64,000 bases of DNA from Drechmeria coniospora (Eukaryota > Ascomycota > Sordariomycetes > Hypocreales > Ophiocordycipitaceae), in contig NC_054391.1 of assembly GCF_001625195.1 (NCBI RefSeq), positions 7,265,157 to 7,329,156 on the forward strand. Reading direction: 5' to 3'. The notes below the pieces were generated by a model. The model had not been told where the DNA came from and ran no database searches. It was given only the letters and a program-made list of their open reading frames with translations. The number at the start of each line of letters is the position of its first letter. Positions within the stretch are counted from its first letter, which is position 1. A program made the translations under genes and the position numbers. Shown here piece by piece: positions 1 through 9,725 of the stretch.

Positions 1-244
1 GAACTTTGAAGAATTCATAAGATTTAAGCCAAGAATAGTATAGGAAATTCATCGCGGCTTCCCAAAGATGAAACCATAAGCCTTTGCTAGAATATTGGTT
101 TAAACGGAGAAGGGCGTGTAACAGGACGACAGATGCATTCAATCGACGACTCAATCCTAAATTGAATCGTCGCTAGTCACAGTGTAGGGGTGTGTATATA
201 TTGACAAAGGCAAGTCAATGCGTGGGCAAACTGTCTTAGAAAAG

Positions 245-387
245 GATTACGTAATCGAAGCCTTGCGATTACTAGGGGATAAGTAGTAGGTCGCATCAGC
301 GCAACCTCCTTTTCCCTCTCTTCGTACCAAATTGAATCATTGAAAGAGATCTATTGTTACCAGTTTCCCCCAGAACCGAACCAACAG
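245..387 (+). repeat. LTR-like dispersed repeat, copy a
   Basis: This segment runs from GATTACGTAATC through a CCTCCTTTTCC tract and a TTGAATCATTGAAAGAGATCT block to CAGTTTCCCCCAGAACCGAA and CCAACA. Its reverse complement begins TGTTGG and aligns almost throughout with 5028-5165. Truncated or rearranged relatives lie near 6970-7060 and 9092-9300. A TG...CA edge and a size of about 140 bases suggest a solo LTR end or MITE, but no coding element is attached. Confidence 0.5.
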
Positions 388-977
388 TAGGATCATTTTG
401 GCTGGCCGTGATATCACGAACTGCGGGAGCAATCCGGAGAATGACCTCCCGGATTGGGAAATAACTGCGGATCGGCGCACAGCCACAATGCAAAATGTTG
501 CATGAGTCCACATCAGCCTGTTGGTTACGCTGAACTGAAGGTCTAGATGTCACACGGAGCGTTTCTCAGCCGTGTTATGAGTTGCATTGCATGATCCTCT
601 TTCAACTCTTGCCCATTGATCTAGAACCTGTTATGCAAACAGCGCCTCATGCCAACGGACTTATTTCCCGCACAATGGATCCCTCGGCGATGCGGCTCTG
701 TGCCGAGGCGAGCGTTGAGCTTAGCGTTCCAGTACATTGGGGGCCGGCCAGAGGTAAACGTTAGTTTTGCCATGTACTAAGTGTATCGGAATTGAGACAG
801 AAGTTGCTGGCAGGCTTACTTCTGGCCGATTTCCGATGTAATAGAACGGCAAGACTATCATCCGCACTCGTTAAGAATACGACGAACAATCTGGCAATCT
901 GTCACTACATAAAACCCAGGAGTTTCACCAGTCAAAAATTGACTTCCAGTCAGCATCTCGCACTTTGTACTACCCAA

Positions 978-983
978 TATAAA
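978..983 (+). promoter_or_regulatory. TATA box of the repeat-peptide precursor gene
   Basis: TATAAA lies 31 bases before the ATG at 1014. This implies a very short 5' leader, as in many strongly expressed fungal secreted-protein genes. It is the only good TATA match just before this start. Confidence 0.45.
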
Positions 984-1013
984 TTAAGACGGAGCTTAGC
1001 AAAATTCCTCAAA

Positions 1014-1547
1014 ATGAGAATCGAAACCGCAATTAAATTCACAGCCGTTGCTGCGGCTAGCAGCGTGCTCTCGGCACCAATGGCGGCTCCAAAAGCCATG
1101 AAAATTGATAGCTTGGCCAACCACCCACCTTTGAGTCCACAGGCTGTTGAAATGGCATTAAAGGAATGGGAAACTCCAGAGCCATGGGAAAAGCGCCAGC
1201 AGATGCCCTATGAAAAGGAGTTCCCTAACGTCAAGCGCCAGCAGATGCCCTATGAAAAGGAGTTCCCCAACGTCAAGCGCCAGCAGATGCCTTATGAAAA
1301 GGAGTTCCCCAACGTCAAGCGCCAGCAGATGCCCTATGAAAAGGAGTTCCCCAACGTCAAGCGCCAGCAGATGCCCTATGAAAAGGAGTTCCCTAACGTC
1401 AAGCGCCAGCAGATGCCTTATGAAAAGGAGTTCCCCAACGTCAAGCGCCAGCAGATGCCTTATGAAAAGGAGTTCCCCAACGTCAAGCGCCAGCAGATGC
1501 CTTATGAAAAGGAGTTCCCCAATTCCAAGGTTGAGCTCACTGGCTAA
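1014..1547 (+). CDS. Secreted Kex2-processed repeat peptide precursor (ribosomal-peptide/KEP type)
   Basis: This is an intronless 177-residue protein. Residues 1-20 look like a signal peptide (positive start, Ala/Val/Ser-rich core, cleavage likely after an Ala near 18-24). Residues 21-59 are a leader or spacer ending in WE. Residues 60-171 are eight tandem copies of a 14-mer, KRQQMPYEKEFPNV; the last ends FPNS and is followed by KVELTG. Each copy starts with Lys-Arg, a Kex2 site, so the secretory pathway should release seven QQMPYEKEFPNV-type peptides plus a C-terminal variant. In known families (ustiloxin, phomopsin, asperipin, epichloecyclin precursors) this design feeds UstY/DUF3328 oxidases that cyclise through Tyr or Phe, and both residues are in this core. 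No such enzyme gene is visible here, so an unmodified secreted peptide or repellent-like protein is also possible. ATG 1014 was chosen because it begins the signal peptide and follows a TATA box; the frame stays open upstream but without signal-like sequence. It lacks the WC...CW core of hypocrealean alpha-pheromones. Confidence 0.88.
   Translation: MRIETAIKFTAVAAASSVLSAPMAAPKAMKIDSLANHPPLSPQAVEMALKEWETPEPWEKRQQMPYEKEFPNVKRQQMPYEKEFPNVKRQQMPYEKEFPNVKRQQMPYEKEFPNVKRQQMPYEKEFPNVKRQQMPYEKEFPNVKRQQMPYEKEFPNVKRQQMPYEKEFPNSKVELTG
1191..1526 (+). repeat. Eight tandem 42-base coding repeats
   Basis: Copies start at 1191, 1233, 1275, 1317, 1359, 1401, 1443 and 1485. Apart from the last codon of copy 8 (GTC to TCC), only two positions vary: the Pro codon before Tyr (CCC or CCT) and the Pro codon before Asn (CCC or CCT). 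Both changes are synonymous. Confidence 0.97.
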
Positions 1548-2268
1548 GTCCGTTTGGCGTGGTTGCGCAACACATCAAACGATGTACTTCGGCTCGGCTT
1601 GTCAACAACAGGATTTACTACATTCCATAGATCATGTTTTCGGCTTTATTACAAAACTGCTGGGCTCATAAGGGAGGGCATTGAAATTTGATTTAACTCT
1701 TCCTCCGAAGGAAAGTGCGTTGAAGAAATCATCGTACGTCATCGATGTCATTCTCCTCATGTAAGCGCGACATGAAACGCCACATAATTGGTTATCATAT
1801 AAAAGTTGAGATACACACGAGTTTTGCTCCAGTGCTCACAATGATCCCATTTTTCGTATTAGTTCATGCCAATGTGATGCATTCACGGCCTACGCATATG
1901 TTGCACAACATAGTCATACGAATGGGGCTCCGCTCAACGTTGGCAAAAGTTGGTAGGCTGAACGATGTAATTTAGATCAACATGTGATTTTCCTTGGCTT
2001 CAAGCCATCTTCATTGTGAATCAATAATTGGTTTGGTTTCATTACACATTATGTTGTTGAACTGGAGTCCGATCCGTTGGGTTTGATATGCAATAGAATA
2101 TCCACCGTCTTGTCAGCAATGCAAGATTACATCGTGTGCTTACAATGCAAGATTACTCAGCGTGGTTTGCGAGGCAAGATTACTCCCTGGGTATTGGAAC
2201 ACGATTGAGTGATGTTTCACTAATGATAGGGTTACCCAAATGGATTTCATCGAATCTATGCACGAAGT
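1548..2268. other. AT-rich intergenic, nothing recognised
   Basis: Only short ORFs without known motifs occur. Near 2118-2192 a short phrase (AATGCAAGATTAC and variants) recurs three times as a degenerate local repeat. No gene is supported. Confidence 0.5.
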
Positions 2269-2920
2269 AGCTGTTCTTAGGATTCGGCTATATGGTGGCG
2301 CAATGGCGTAAGTCTGCTGAGATCCTGTAAATATTGCGATCTGCAAGGATAGTCAGAGCCTGCCATCAACGAGGAGTACCAGCAAACGTAGTAATAACAC
2401 ATGCGATGCTGTCGCGCCGACGCGCCAACGGGCCTGTAACGGGTTTAAAGTCCGGGTAGTTAGTTACGTAACGTGTTCACATTTACGCCTATTTACTGTA
2501 AGCAGGCGCTGAGGACACCTAGTGGTAATAATTAGGCAACAACAGCATCCGGAAGAACACTAATATATTGATTCTGACCCATCTCACGATACTTGATTCG
2601 TTGTAGTCCTAGTCAGGGGCGGACCCTCTTCCTCTGTTGCATCAGATGCGCCTACAAGTGTACATATACAAGGACGCAATTGGTTCTGCCCCGCTAGCAA
2701 TACTCAGGTGGAGTAAGCATTTTATCATGGCTTACCTGCGCATTGTAGTGGCTGGAAGTCTTGGAGGGCGATAGATTTATCCATAGCCGACGTCGTTTGA
2801 TGTTGTAAACAATCCTTGCATTCGCTCAGAAATATCGTTAGCACATGTAACCATCTTGGTGGTGTTATGGGAGAAACGTTGAGCGTGACAACTGGTCTAC
2901 ATTTGTCGACGATGCCAATT
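2269..2920 (+). pseudogene. Broken remnant of the six-cysteine secreted protein family
   Basis: Bases 2269-2345 match the end of exon 2 and the start of intron 2 of the gene at 3981, including the Trp-Trp-Cys-Asn-Gly coding block (altered) followed by GTAAGT. Bases 2825-2920 match the end of exon 3 (the GDNWSTFVG-like region and final Cys codon). About 480 unrelated bases lie between them and exon 1 is missing. The flank to about 3215 matches the 3' flanks of the genes at 12562 and 14537, so this was once a full duplicated unit. Confidence 0.7.
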
Positions 2921-3980
2921 GCTGAGCTGGTGTAGCAACTTCTTGAGAAAGTTGTATGAGTTCAAATTTATCAAGGAGTATTCTATAAAAATCATTGAAG
3001 CTAAACCGTTTACACCTCGCCAACAATACTATTCATATCTTCCTTTAGTAATCATATTTTTGCAGTTGGGATAAGCTCGGCAAAAATGGGACTCGCAAGA
3101 GTTAGAGTCATTTTGGTAGCTTGCAGGCCGGTCACAATTAGATAGTTGTGAGGATGACGGCCATGAGTGCATCGATCCCGAGCTGTCTTAGCTTCCATCG
3201 GCAGTCTTCCGACAGGCAGTTCCCACCCGATTATCTGTGTCTGGCCATGCTGATAAATATTGTGCGTAATCTGCTAGGAATATGTGAGCCAAGGAATCCA
3301 TCCGCCATAACTAAACCGGACCACTAAAAATGGCCGCCGCACCGAGTCCCTGCTTAATGGATGCTAGGAAATATACTGTGCAACAAACTATGCATGAATG
3401 GTTATTATTACTTGGTGTTGTTATTGGCGTTGTTGCTGACCGGGGCACTTGAATCCCACGGCGTCATGACCACGATGAGACCGCTGCTTACTAGCTGAGG
3501 GGCTCGTGGTCGGTGGGGCGGCGTAGTATTGACCTCGTAGAAACCCCCTCTTCCTCTTGCGAGGAGCTCTCTCCCAGCCATTACTAGGAGTCCCAGTTAC
3601 GATTTATGTTACAGTATGAAGTATCAATTGCTCAAATGGATGCAACCGTGCAGGTGCAACTAATAATCAAGGTAGCGAAGGAGCATCGGTTAATTGCAGG
3701 CCGACTTTCAAGTAATCTTCGGACCAGACATTCACTGAAGTCCATAAACTTCGTCGGATTAGATGCATAAATGGGCCAGCGTAGCACTGTACCTGTAGTA
3801 CTAGAATTTACTTAAAGTCAGCCGATATCTGTCTGGCTTTGGTTAAAGCAAGTCAAACATAACTATTCCGGAACTCAACGAGTCTTGCGCGGAAATTGAC
3901 GTTCGAAAAGTCCAACAACATCAGGATTACTCAATTCTCATCAATTGATTTATCTCTGCAAACCAAGAATTTCCATCATC
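2921..3980. other. Intergenic: duplicated 3' flank, dispersed repeat, conserved upstream region
   Basis: Bases 2921-3215 are the decayed 3' flank shared with 13228-13640 and 15203-15640. Bases 3395-3620 are a dispersed repeat also found at 9535-9725. Bases about 3735-3980 resemble the DNA upstream of the other paralogues (a block like GATGCATAAATGGGCCAGCG followed by GTAGCAC) and probably hold the promoter of the gene at 3981. Confidence 0.5.
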
Positions 3981-4653
3981 ATGCGTTACTCTCTTCACCT
4001 ACTTTTTGCAGCCGCCGTGGCTAAGGAGGTAGAATATACTCTTTCCGTCATTGGAAGAATATCATTCAGCGACTCACATTTTATAGGTTATTTCCAGCGA
4101 GGTCCCTATCCCCGGATACGGTGTAGAAGTACTGCAGTGGGATGTTGAGGTTTCTCCGGGTAGGGTAGAAGCCCTCAATGGCACCGTTCAGGAGGTCTAC
4201 GCACAAGCTCTCCAAATCAATCCTAACTTTAAACTTATGCCTGTTTCTGAGAAGAGAGATTTATACGAGAGGGACGTCAACTGCGGTATTGGTAAGTTTG
4301 CTCATAAAGGCCCAATTGAAGAGGGCATCAAATACCTTCGTGGTTTGTCAGGGGCACCTTCCAGCAGCCCTTATGGTCTTAGGTGTGCTCGGGTTAGCTG
4401 CTCCTATGATTCTGCCATCTGGTGGTGCAATGGCGTAAGTCTACTGAAATCCTATCTCTTTCTGTAACGCAAATATTTGAGACTAACGGCTGACATGGTA
4501 CAGAGCGCAGGAGAGAAAACTCTGGGCGGCTGGGACTGGATTGCCAATAGCGCTCAGCGTATTGTCGATACATGTGCTTCCGGGGCTGACAAAGTTTCGG
4601 GGAGAAGCTATGAGGATGAATGGTCAACATTTATCCAGGGTGCCAATTGCTAA
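3981..4653 (+). CDS. Small secreted six-cysteine protein, paralogue A
   Basis: Three exons: 3981-4028, 4087-4434 and 4504-4653, giving 181 residues. Exon 1 encodes only the signal peptide start (MRYSLHLLFAAAVAKE) and exon 2 continues VISSEVPIPGYG. The N-terminal half (EVLQWDVEVSPGRVEALNGT... INPNFKLMPV) has no cysteine and ends in a dibasic EKRDLYER. The C-terminal half holds all six cysteines, including CARVSCSYDSAIWWCN and a final Cys as last residue, which suggests three disulfides. Splice sites are GTAGAA/TAG and GTAAGT/CAG, both phase 0. Exon structure and phases match four other copies in this window. Function is not recognised; size, signal peptide and cysteine pattern are those of fungal effector-like or antimicrobial secreted proteins. 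Processing at the dibasic site by Kex2 is inferred. Confidence 0.88.
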
Positions 4654-5263
4654 TTTGGTAAATGATCGCCATGAGTATAACCACAAATTGTTATATTGGG
4701 TCGCATTTTGTTTTTTTCCTTGATGTTGCATGTAGTGATGTTGCATGTAGTGGTAGTTCGGGTGAAGAACTAATGGCATTTGCCGTATGCAATGCAAGGA
4801 CCATTATGTTTTGTGGCTGTCTAGTGCGTCTCAATGTCGATTGATGCAGTAGATTTTCCGGTAATTTTTGCGCAACTGCATTGTTATTTTGTATTACCTA
4901 CATTCAAGGATCTATATTCAAACCATCCATTTCGACTTGCGTCCCTCCAGTGCTACCATGTGGCCACGCTAATAAACTCATATCCTAGTATTCTAATAAT
5001 ATACGAGTATTCCTAACTCTACGAACTGTTGGTTCCGTTCTGTGGGAAACTGGTAACAAGAGATCTCTTTCAATGATTCAATTTGGTACGAAGGAAGGAA
5101 ATAGGAGGTTGCGTTGACGCGACCTACTTTCCCAAGGAAATCTCACGGGTTGTGATTACGTAATCATAATCTAGGTCACGGGATCCAAGAGGCGCACGGG
5201 TACCCGTGCATCCAAGTAATATTTCAAGAATATTATGTAAGCGCTATCATTTACTTCTACCAA
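4654..5263. other. AT-rich intergenic with LTR-like repeat
   Basis: No gene is recognised. The phrases ACATTCAAGGATC (about 4900) and GTATTCCTAA...ACGAAC (about 5010) recur near 9320 and 8960, so this stretch is built from dispersed repeats. Confidence 0.5.
5028..5165 (-). repeat. LTR-like dispersed repeat, copy b
   Basis: It begins TGTTGGTTCCGTTCTGTGGG and ends near GATTACGTAATC. It is the reverse complement of the copy at 245-387, with a shared central GTTGCG...CGACCTACT block. It is intact over its length but has no partner LTR or internal coding region nearby. Confidence 0.5.
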
Positions 5264-5565
5264 TTGAGTTCGTTGGAGGACAGTGCTATTCGCAGATGGG
5301 TATTTTATAAAGCATTACGGAAGGTTAAAGAACTGCAGAAGCTACTTTACAATAACTACTTACCTGGTTTTACTGGTGTATTCTCTCAATCTTATAGTCT
5401 CCCTTGCGTACATACAATAAGTGCCCTACAAGAACAAGATCAACCCCTTAATTTACAGCTCTCCCATGCACAGTAGCTCCTTCGTCGTAATGGCAATCCT
5501 CAAGTATTACTCGAGCCTCGTCAATATATTAATCGAATAGCTACAAATTCAACCAACCCGTGATC
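5264..5565 (+). pseudogene. Relic of a Mutator-like (MULE/Hop-type) transposase C-terminus
   Basis: In one frame the translation shows SLPCVHTI, then DQPLNLQLSHAQ, a TAG stop at 5474-5476, then LLRRNGNPQVLLEPRQ. This order resembles the SWIM-type zinc-binding tail of fungal MULE transposases (LPC.H.I ... PL.L..FH.HW.L.R ... LEPR). The stop sits where Trp is expected, and TGG to TAG is a CpA to TpA change on the other strand, as made by RIP. The catalytic core is absent. Confidence 0.55.
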
Positions 5566-6379
5566 TAGTACTAAGTGCGAGCGTAGTTTTTTTTAAAGTA
5601 ATTGAAGCAGCAACACGGCCAAGAGCACAACCAAAATGCTGCGAACAAAGTCATGCTCTTTAAGATATACAAAGCTATTGCAACAAGTATCAACAACAAT
5701 ACCAGTACCGGCACCGGCAGCAATAGCTACAGCTAGTTTTAGTACTAGTACTATTATTGCTGCTAGAACTATACGGTATGATAGCCCAGAGGCTATCTAT
5801 TAAAGATATGTTGCATTAATGAGGCTTGGCACAAGACGCAACCAAATAGTAGTCTAATGACTAACCAGAAGTATTGTAAGGCAATGGGGCTACCGTTACA
5901 GCATAATAAAGGTGGATATTCTTGCAATTTGTATCCGCAAGAGGAGGGGGTAGTGGAAGTGTATCGCACGGACCAGGGAATCAATCACGCCGTTGGTAAC
6001 AGCAAAATGGGTGCCAGATAGTAACTGGGTAAGAGTGCAAATTTAGGGATACCCAATTATACAAACGAATGCGATTATTCTATTAAGTACAGTACAGGGG
6101 AAATAGGACTATTTATGCCTGTGAGGTAGTACCTCGACAACCTTGTACGCCTGGGTCGAGACCATAACTGCCATACTAATGTGCGCATATATGAGCCTGT
6201 TATGTCAGGTGGCCAGTCCATTATACCGCGCAGTAGGTCACCTGCTTGGTAGTATTCGCACGGTGAGTCACCGGCTTGGTTGCCCCTGTACTATAGGTAA
6301 AATTGCCAAGAGTAGTACTGTTGGCTGGCAACGGCTAGTAGCGGTTGGGAGAATGGCAATTCGAGTTCCGATCAATTGA

Positions 6380-6625
6380 CTTAAGTGATCGACTGGATAC
6401 TACTAATGTAGGTCGTATAGTAGTAGTAAGTTGGCTGGCAGTAGTACTATCGCCAGTCGCTCCGAGTCGTAATAAGGAGAAGTAGTATGTTGTATACTAT
6501 TGGTCAACTCAATATACTTACTTATACTCGCAGTATAGTATAGTATATTTGCTAGTAGTAGTACAACTAGCAGTCGCTACTAGTAGTAGCAATAATAGGA
6601 TAGTATCCTATTTGGGTAGTCTTAC
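6380..6625. repeat. TAGTAGTA-rich low-complexity tract
   Basis: Repeated AGTAGTA, TAGTAC and GTATAGTATAG phrases dominate this stretch on both strands. It has no coding character. Confidence 0.6.
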
Positions 6626-6969
6626 TAGTATAAATACCAGTATTTTAACAGATATAACTGGTGCTTTAACAGGAGGTTTATTGTTATGGTCTTGGGCTTT
6701 GCCCAAGTACAATGGTTAACAAGAGTGGCAACGACCCTTATAAGCGTAGCTAATTGACAAAGTGTACTGTACAGTACCTCAGTGCATACGCCATACAAGT
6801 AACCAAGTGCTGCAGCAGGTACGGAGTAATGCTTGCTGGTTTAATGGAACAGGCGCCAATACGTACCCTTTTGCTAGATGCAATAAGGGGGCGCCGCATG
6901 GCGCAACGGCGGACACTGCTTATGCCCCACTGGGGTCAGTCCGTAACAATGCGTAGGCAAAGCAACTTA

Positions 6970-7060
6970 AATAATGATTACGTAATCTCAACTTTGCGAC
7001 CAACTAGGGGATAAGTAGAATGCATTAGCGCAACCTCCTTTTTCCTCCCTTTGAAAGAGT
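6970..7060 (+). repeat. LTR-like dispersed repeat, truncated copy c
   Basis: GATTACGTAATC, ACTAGGGGATAAGTAG and GCGCAACCTCCTTTTTCC follow in the same order as at 247-310. The 3' end breaks off after CTTTGAAAGAG and passes into CCCGCAT-type short repeats like those inside the copy at 9092-9300. Confidence 0.5.
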
Positions 7061-7573
7061 TCACTTATCCCCCCCGCATCTTACTTACATTTCCCGCATC
7101 CTACTTATTCCCCCGTTGGTTATGTCGCAGCTCTATGTGGGTCACTGTATACATCCATTGACTTCCCCCTACTCAATGTACCTATACAAGTATTGACCTC
7201 CCTCTGGTCAATATGTACACACAATTACACTAATAAAATCATGTAAGAATTCATTCTCCATCCGACAATACGGAGGTACCATTTGACAGTGACAAACATT
7301 CATTGGTTATTGCCCTACATACAATAATTGTTACACACGCCGTAACCCATGCTACTCCATGCAATACAAATGTCTATCTTGCCCTTCAACTTTCCCAACT
7401 CGTACAATCCATCTACTAGGTGGCGCTTTGAGCTTGGGCTCCAGGCAAGACCGTGACCTACGCTACCGACTAATGATTATGCTCAATGCAAGGCCAACTT
7501 GACAATTTTTGGCCCGAGGCCAAAACGTATATCTCATATTTCACCGCTATGCTGAAGGCGATGATAGGCTATG

Positions 7574-8247
7574 TTAGCAATCGTCATGGCTGATAAACGT
7601 ACTCCAATCATCCCCCTCATGGTTAAGCCCTGAAACCTTATCAGCCTCGGAAGCACATGTGTTGACAATATGCTGAGCGCTATTGGCAATCCAATCCCAG
7701 CTGCCTAATGTTCTCAGGTATGGCTTCTGTGCCATGTTAGCCGTTGGCCTGTGATATTCACGTTACTAAAGGGTTAGCATTTTGGTAGACTTACGCCACT
7801 GCACCACCAGATGGCCGAATTATAGGAACAGCTAACTCGAGCACAGATGGAATCGCCAGGCCCGTTGCTAGGCGCCCCGGACAAACCACGAAGGTATCTA
7901 ATACCCTCTTCAATTGCGCTTTTATAAGCAAGCTTATACGTGCCGCATTCGACGGGAGTATTCCTCTCGTATAAATCCCTCTTCTCGGAAACGGGCATAA
8001 GCTTAAAGTTGGGGTTGATTTGGAGAGCTTGTGCGTAGACCTCCTGAACGGTACCATTAAGGACTTCTACCCTGCCTGGAGAAACCTCAATATCCCATTG
8101 CAGCACTTCTACACCGTATCCAGGGACAGGGGCTTCGCTGCCGATTACCTGTAAAATGTGAGTCACTGAATGGAATTCTTGAAATTGAAAGGATTATACC
8201 CTTTTAGCCATCGCGGCTACAAAAATAAGGTGAACAGAGTTGCGCAT
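7574..8247 (-). CDS. Small secreted six-cysteine protein, paralogue B
   Basis: Exons on the minus strand are 8247-8200, 8148-7795 and 7726-7574, giving 184 residues. The signal peptide starts MRNSVHLIFVAAMAKR, then VIGSEAPVPGYG. The cysteine-free region EVLQWDIEVSPGRVEVLNGT ends at EKRDLYER, followed by six cysteines (VECG, ICARVSC, IWWCS, NTC, and DDC at the C-terminus). Splice sites are GTATAA/CAG and GTAAGT/CAG in phase 0. It is the only member on the minus strand, so it was moved as an inverted copy. Its upstream DNA (8248-8500) carries the same conserved promoter-side blocks as the plus-strand members. Function unknown; secretion is well supported. Confidence 0.87.
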
Positions 8248-9091
8248 TATGGTAGAGACTCTCGGTTTGAAGAGATTAATCAATAGATGAGAATTGAGTA
8301 ATGCTGAAGCTGTTAGACTTCAAAAATTGATTCCTGCCAATGACTTGTTGAGTTCTACATTAGATATATTTGACCTACTTATAACAATGCCAGACAGATT
8401 TCGTTTGCGTTGACCTAAGTTCTTTTACTACGTGTACAGTGCTGCGTTGACCCATTTAGGCATCATTCCCGAAGAAGTTCGTAGACTTGAGAGAATTTCT
8501 GTTCAGTAAAATGAGCTTACAAGAACTTCCTGCCAATGGCTTATGCCATTTTATTGGCTTGCTTATTGCTTGTACATTCACGGCTCAATCCATTCGGCCA
8601 ATTCATACATGTGCATATACGTCCCACTGAAACATAACTCTTAACCGGAAATCCTTTATAAATGGCCAGGAGAGCTCCTTGCATGAGGAACATGGCGGCC
8701 CTTGGAGATCAATACTACATCACCCCAGTTCCTGCCTCGGCTGGTACGATGCGCTTGAGTATCCGTCGTAACACCGTGGGATTGCGGCGACCTGGATAGG
8801 ACCAATAATAATAATGCGTCAAAATATCCGTTTACGTGTTATCATCTGTCACAATATATTGTACAGCCTTATTTAAGGCCGATACCTAATAGTGCTGCGC
8901 CCATTTTCGGTGGTCTACTTTCGTTGCGACGCACTCCTTAATTCATAAGCATATTAGAGTATTCCTAATTATACGAACCGTTTTCTCTATTCACACGAAA
9001 CGTTGTCTAGCGCCCACAAAGCCCCACTATAAATTCTTAGTGCCAATGCAATACAAAAAGATACATATACTGTAAGTAATTAACTTGAGTG

Positions 9092-9300
9092 TTGGTTTAG
9101 TTCTGGGGGAAACTGGTAAAAGTAGGATGCGGGGGAATGAAGTACGATGCGGGGGTATGAAGTACGATGCGGGGGAATTAAGTAGGATGTGGGGGAATTA
9201 AGTACGATGCGAGGGCGCCATCCTCCTTTTCCTTCCGTACAAAATTGAGTCAATGAAAGAGATCTCCTGTTACCAGTTTCCCCCAGAATCGAACAATAAT
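9092..9300. repeat. Head-to-head LTR-like repeat with inner 20-22-base minisatellite, copy d
   Basis: The left end reads TGTTGGTTTAGTTCTGGGGG, and the right end carries the reverse form (ACCAGTTTCCCCCAGAATCG), making a palindromic unit. Inside, at 9122-9212, about five copies of a GATGCGGGGGAATGAAGTA-like unit lie in tandem. Confidence 0.6.
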
Positions 9301-9534
9301 AATACATTATTTTGTTTGGGTACATTCAAGGATCAATATTTGAAACGCCTTTCAGCTATTCATACAATATATCACTTGTGTCTGTCAGGCCGTACTGATA
9401 CTCATATTTTACTACGTAATCAGATAATACTTCCCGTGAACCTGTATGTTGCACTCAATTAGACTATCAATATTCGGCGCTAGACTGAATGTCGACTTTC
9501 TGAACACAATATAGTATTTTGTACGAGAAACCGT

Positions 9535-9725
9535 AATATATAACCACTCGTTGTTACTTGGCTTTGTTACTTGGCTTTCGTATTGCCATCGTTGATACTA
9601 GCACTCCAATCCCACGGTGTCAACCGTAGCAGGAGCGCCGCTTACTAGCTAAGCGACTAGTATTAGTAGGGTGCTGTAGTATTTATTTTTAAGAATCCCT
9701 CTTCGTTCTAGGATATTTGAGTTCC
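9535..9725 (+). repeat. Dispersed repeat shared with 3395-3620
   Basis: Both copies hold AATCCCACGG(T/C)GTCA, then GCTTACTAGCT(A/G)AG, then AGTATT and a CCCTCTTC(G/C)T tract in the same order and orientation. The copies have diverged heavily. Family not identified. Confidence 0.5.

Larger units (their letters stand above)
1..1013. other. AT-rich intergenic left edge with an LTR-like repeat copy
   Basis: No gene is recognisable. Short ORFs here lack known motifs. Bases about 245-387 match, in opposite orientation, a repeat at 5028-5165. The last 40 bases before 1014 hold the likely promoter of the peptide-precursor gene. The window starts inside this stretch, so any partner genes further left are not visible. 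Confidence 0.6.
5566..7573. other. AT-rich repeat terrain without genes
   Basis: It contains low-complexity (TAGTA)n-rich DNA at about 6380-6625, a truncated copy of the LTR-like repeat at 6970-7060, and next to it short CCCGCATC(T/C)TACTTA repeats to about 7125. ORFs here are short and lack motifs. Confidence 0.5.

Noticed and set aside
1014..1547. Alpha-factor pheromone precursor
   Set aside because: Kex2-type repeats fit, but hypocrealean alpha-pheromones have a WC...CW core and this core has no Cys or Trp.
1210..1671. Second open frame (MKRSSPTSSASRCP repeats) over the peptide precursor
   Set aside because: It is the +1 shadow of the 42-base repeats; it has no signal peptide, while the other frame has the signal peptide and Kex2 sites.
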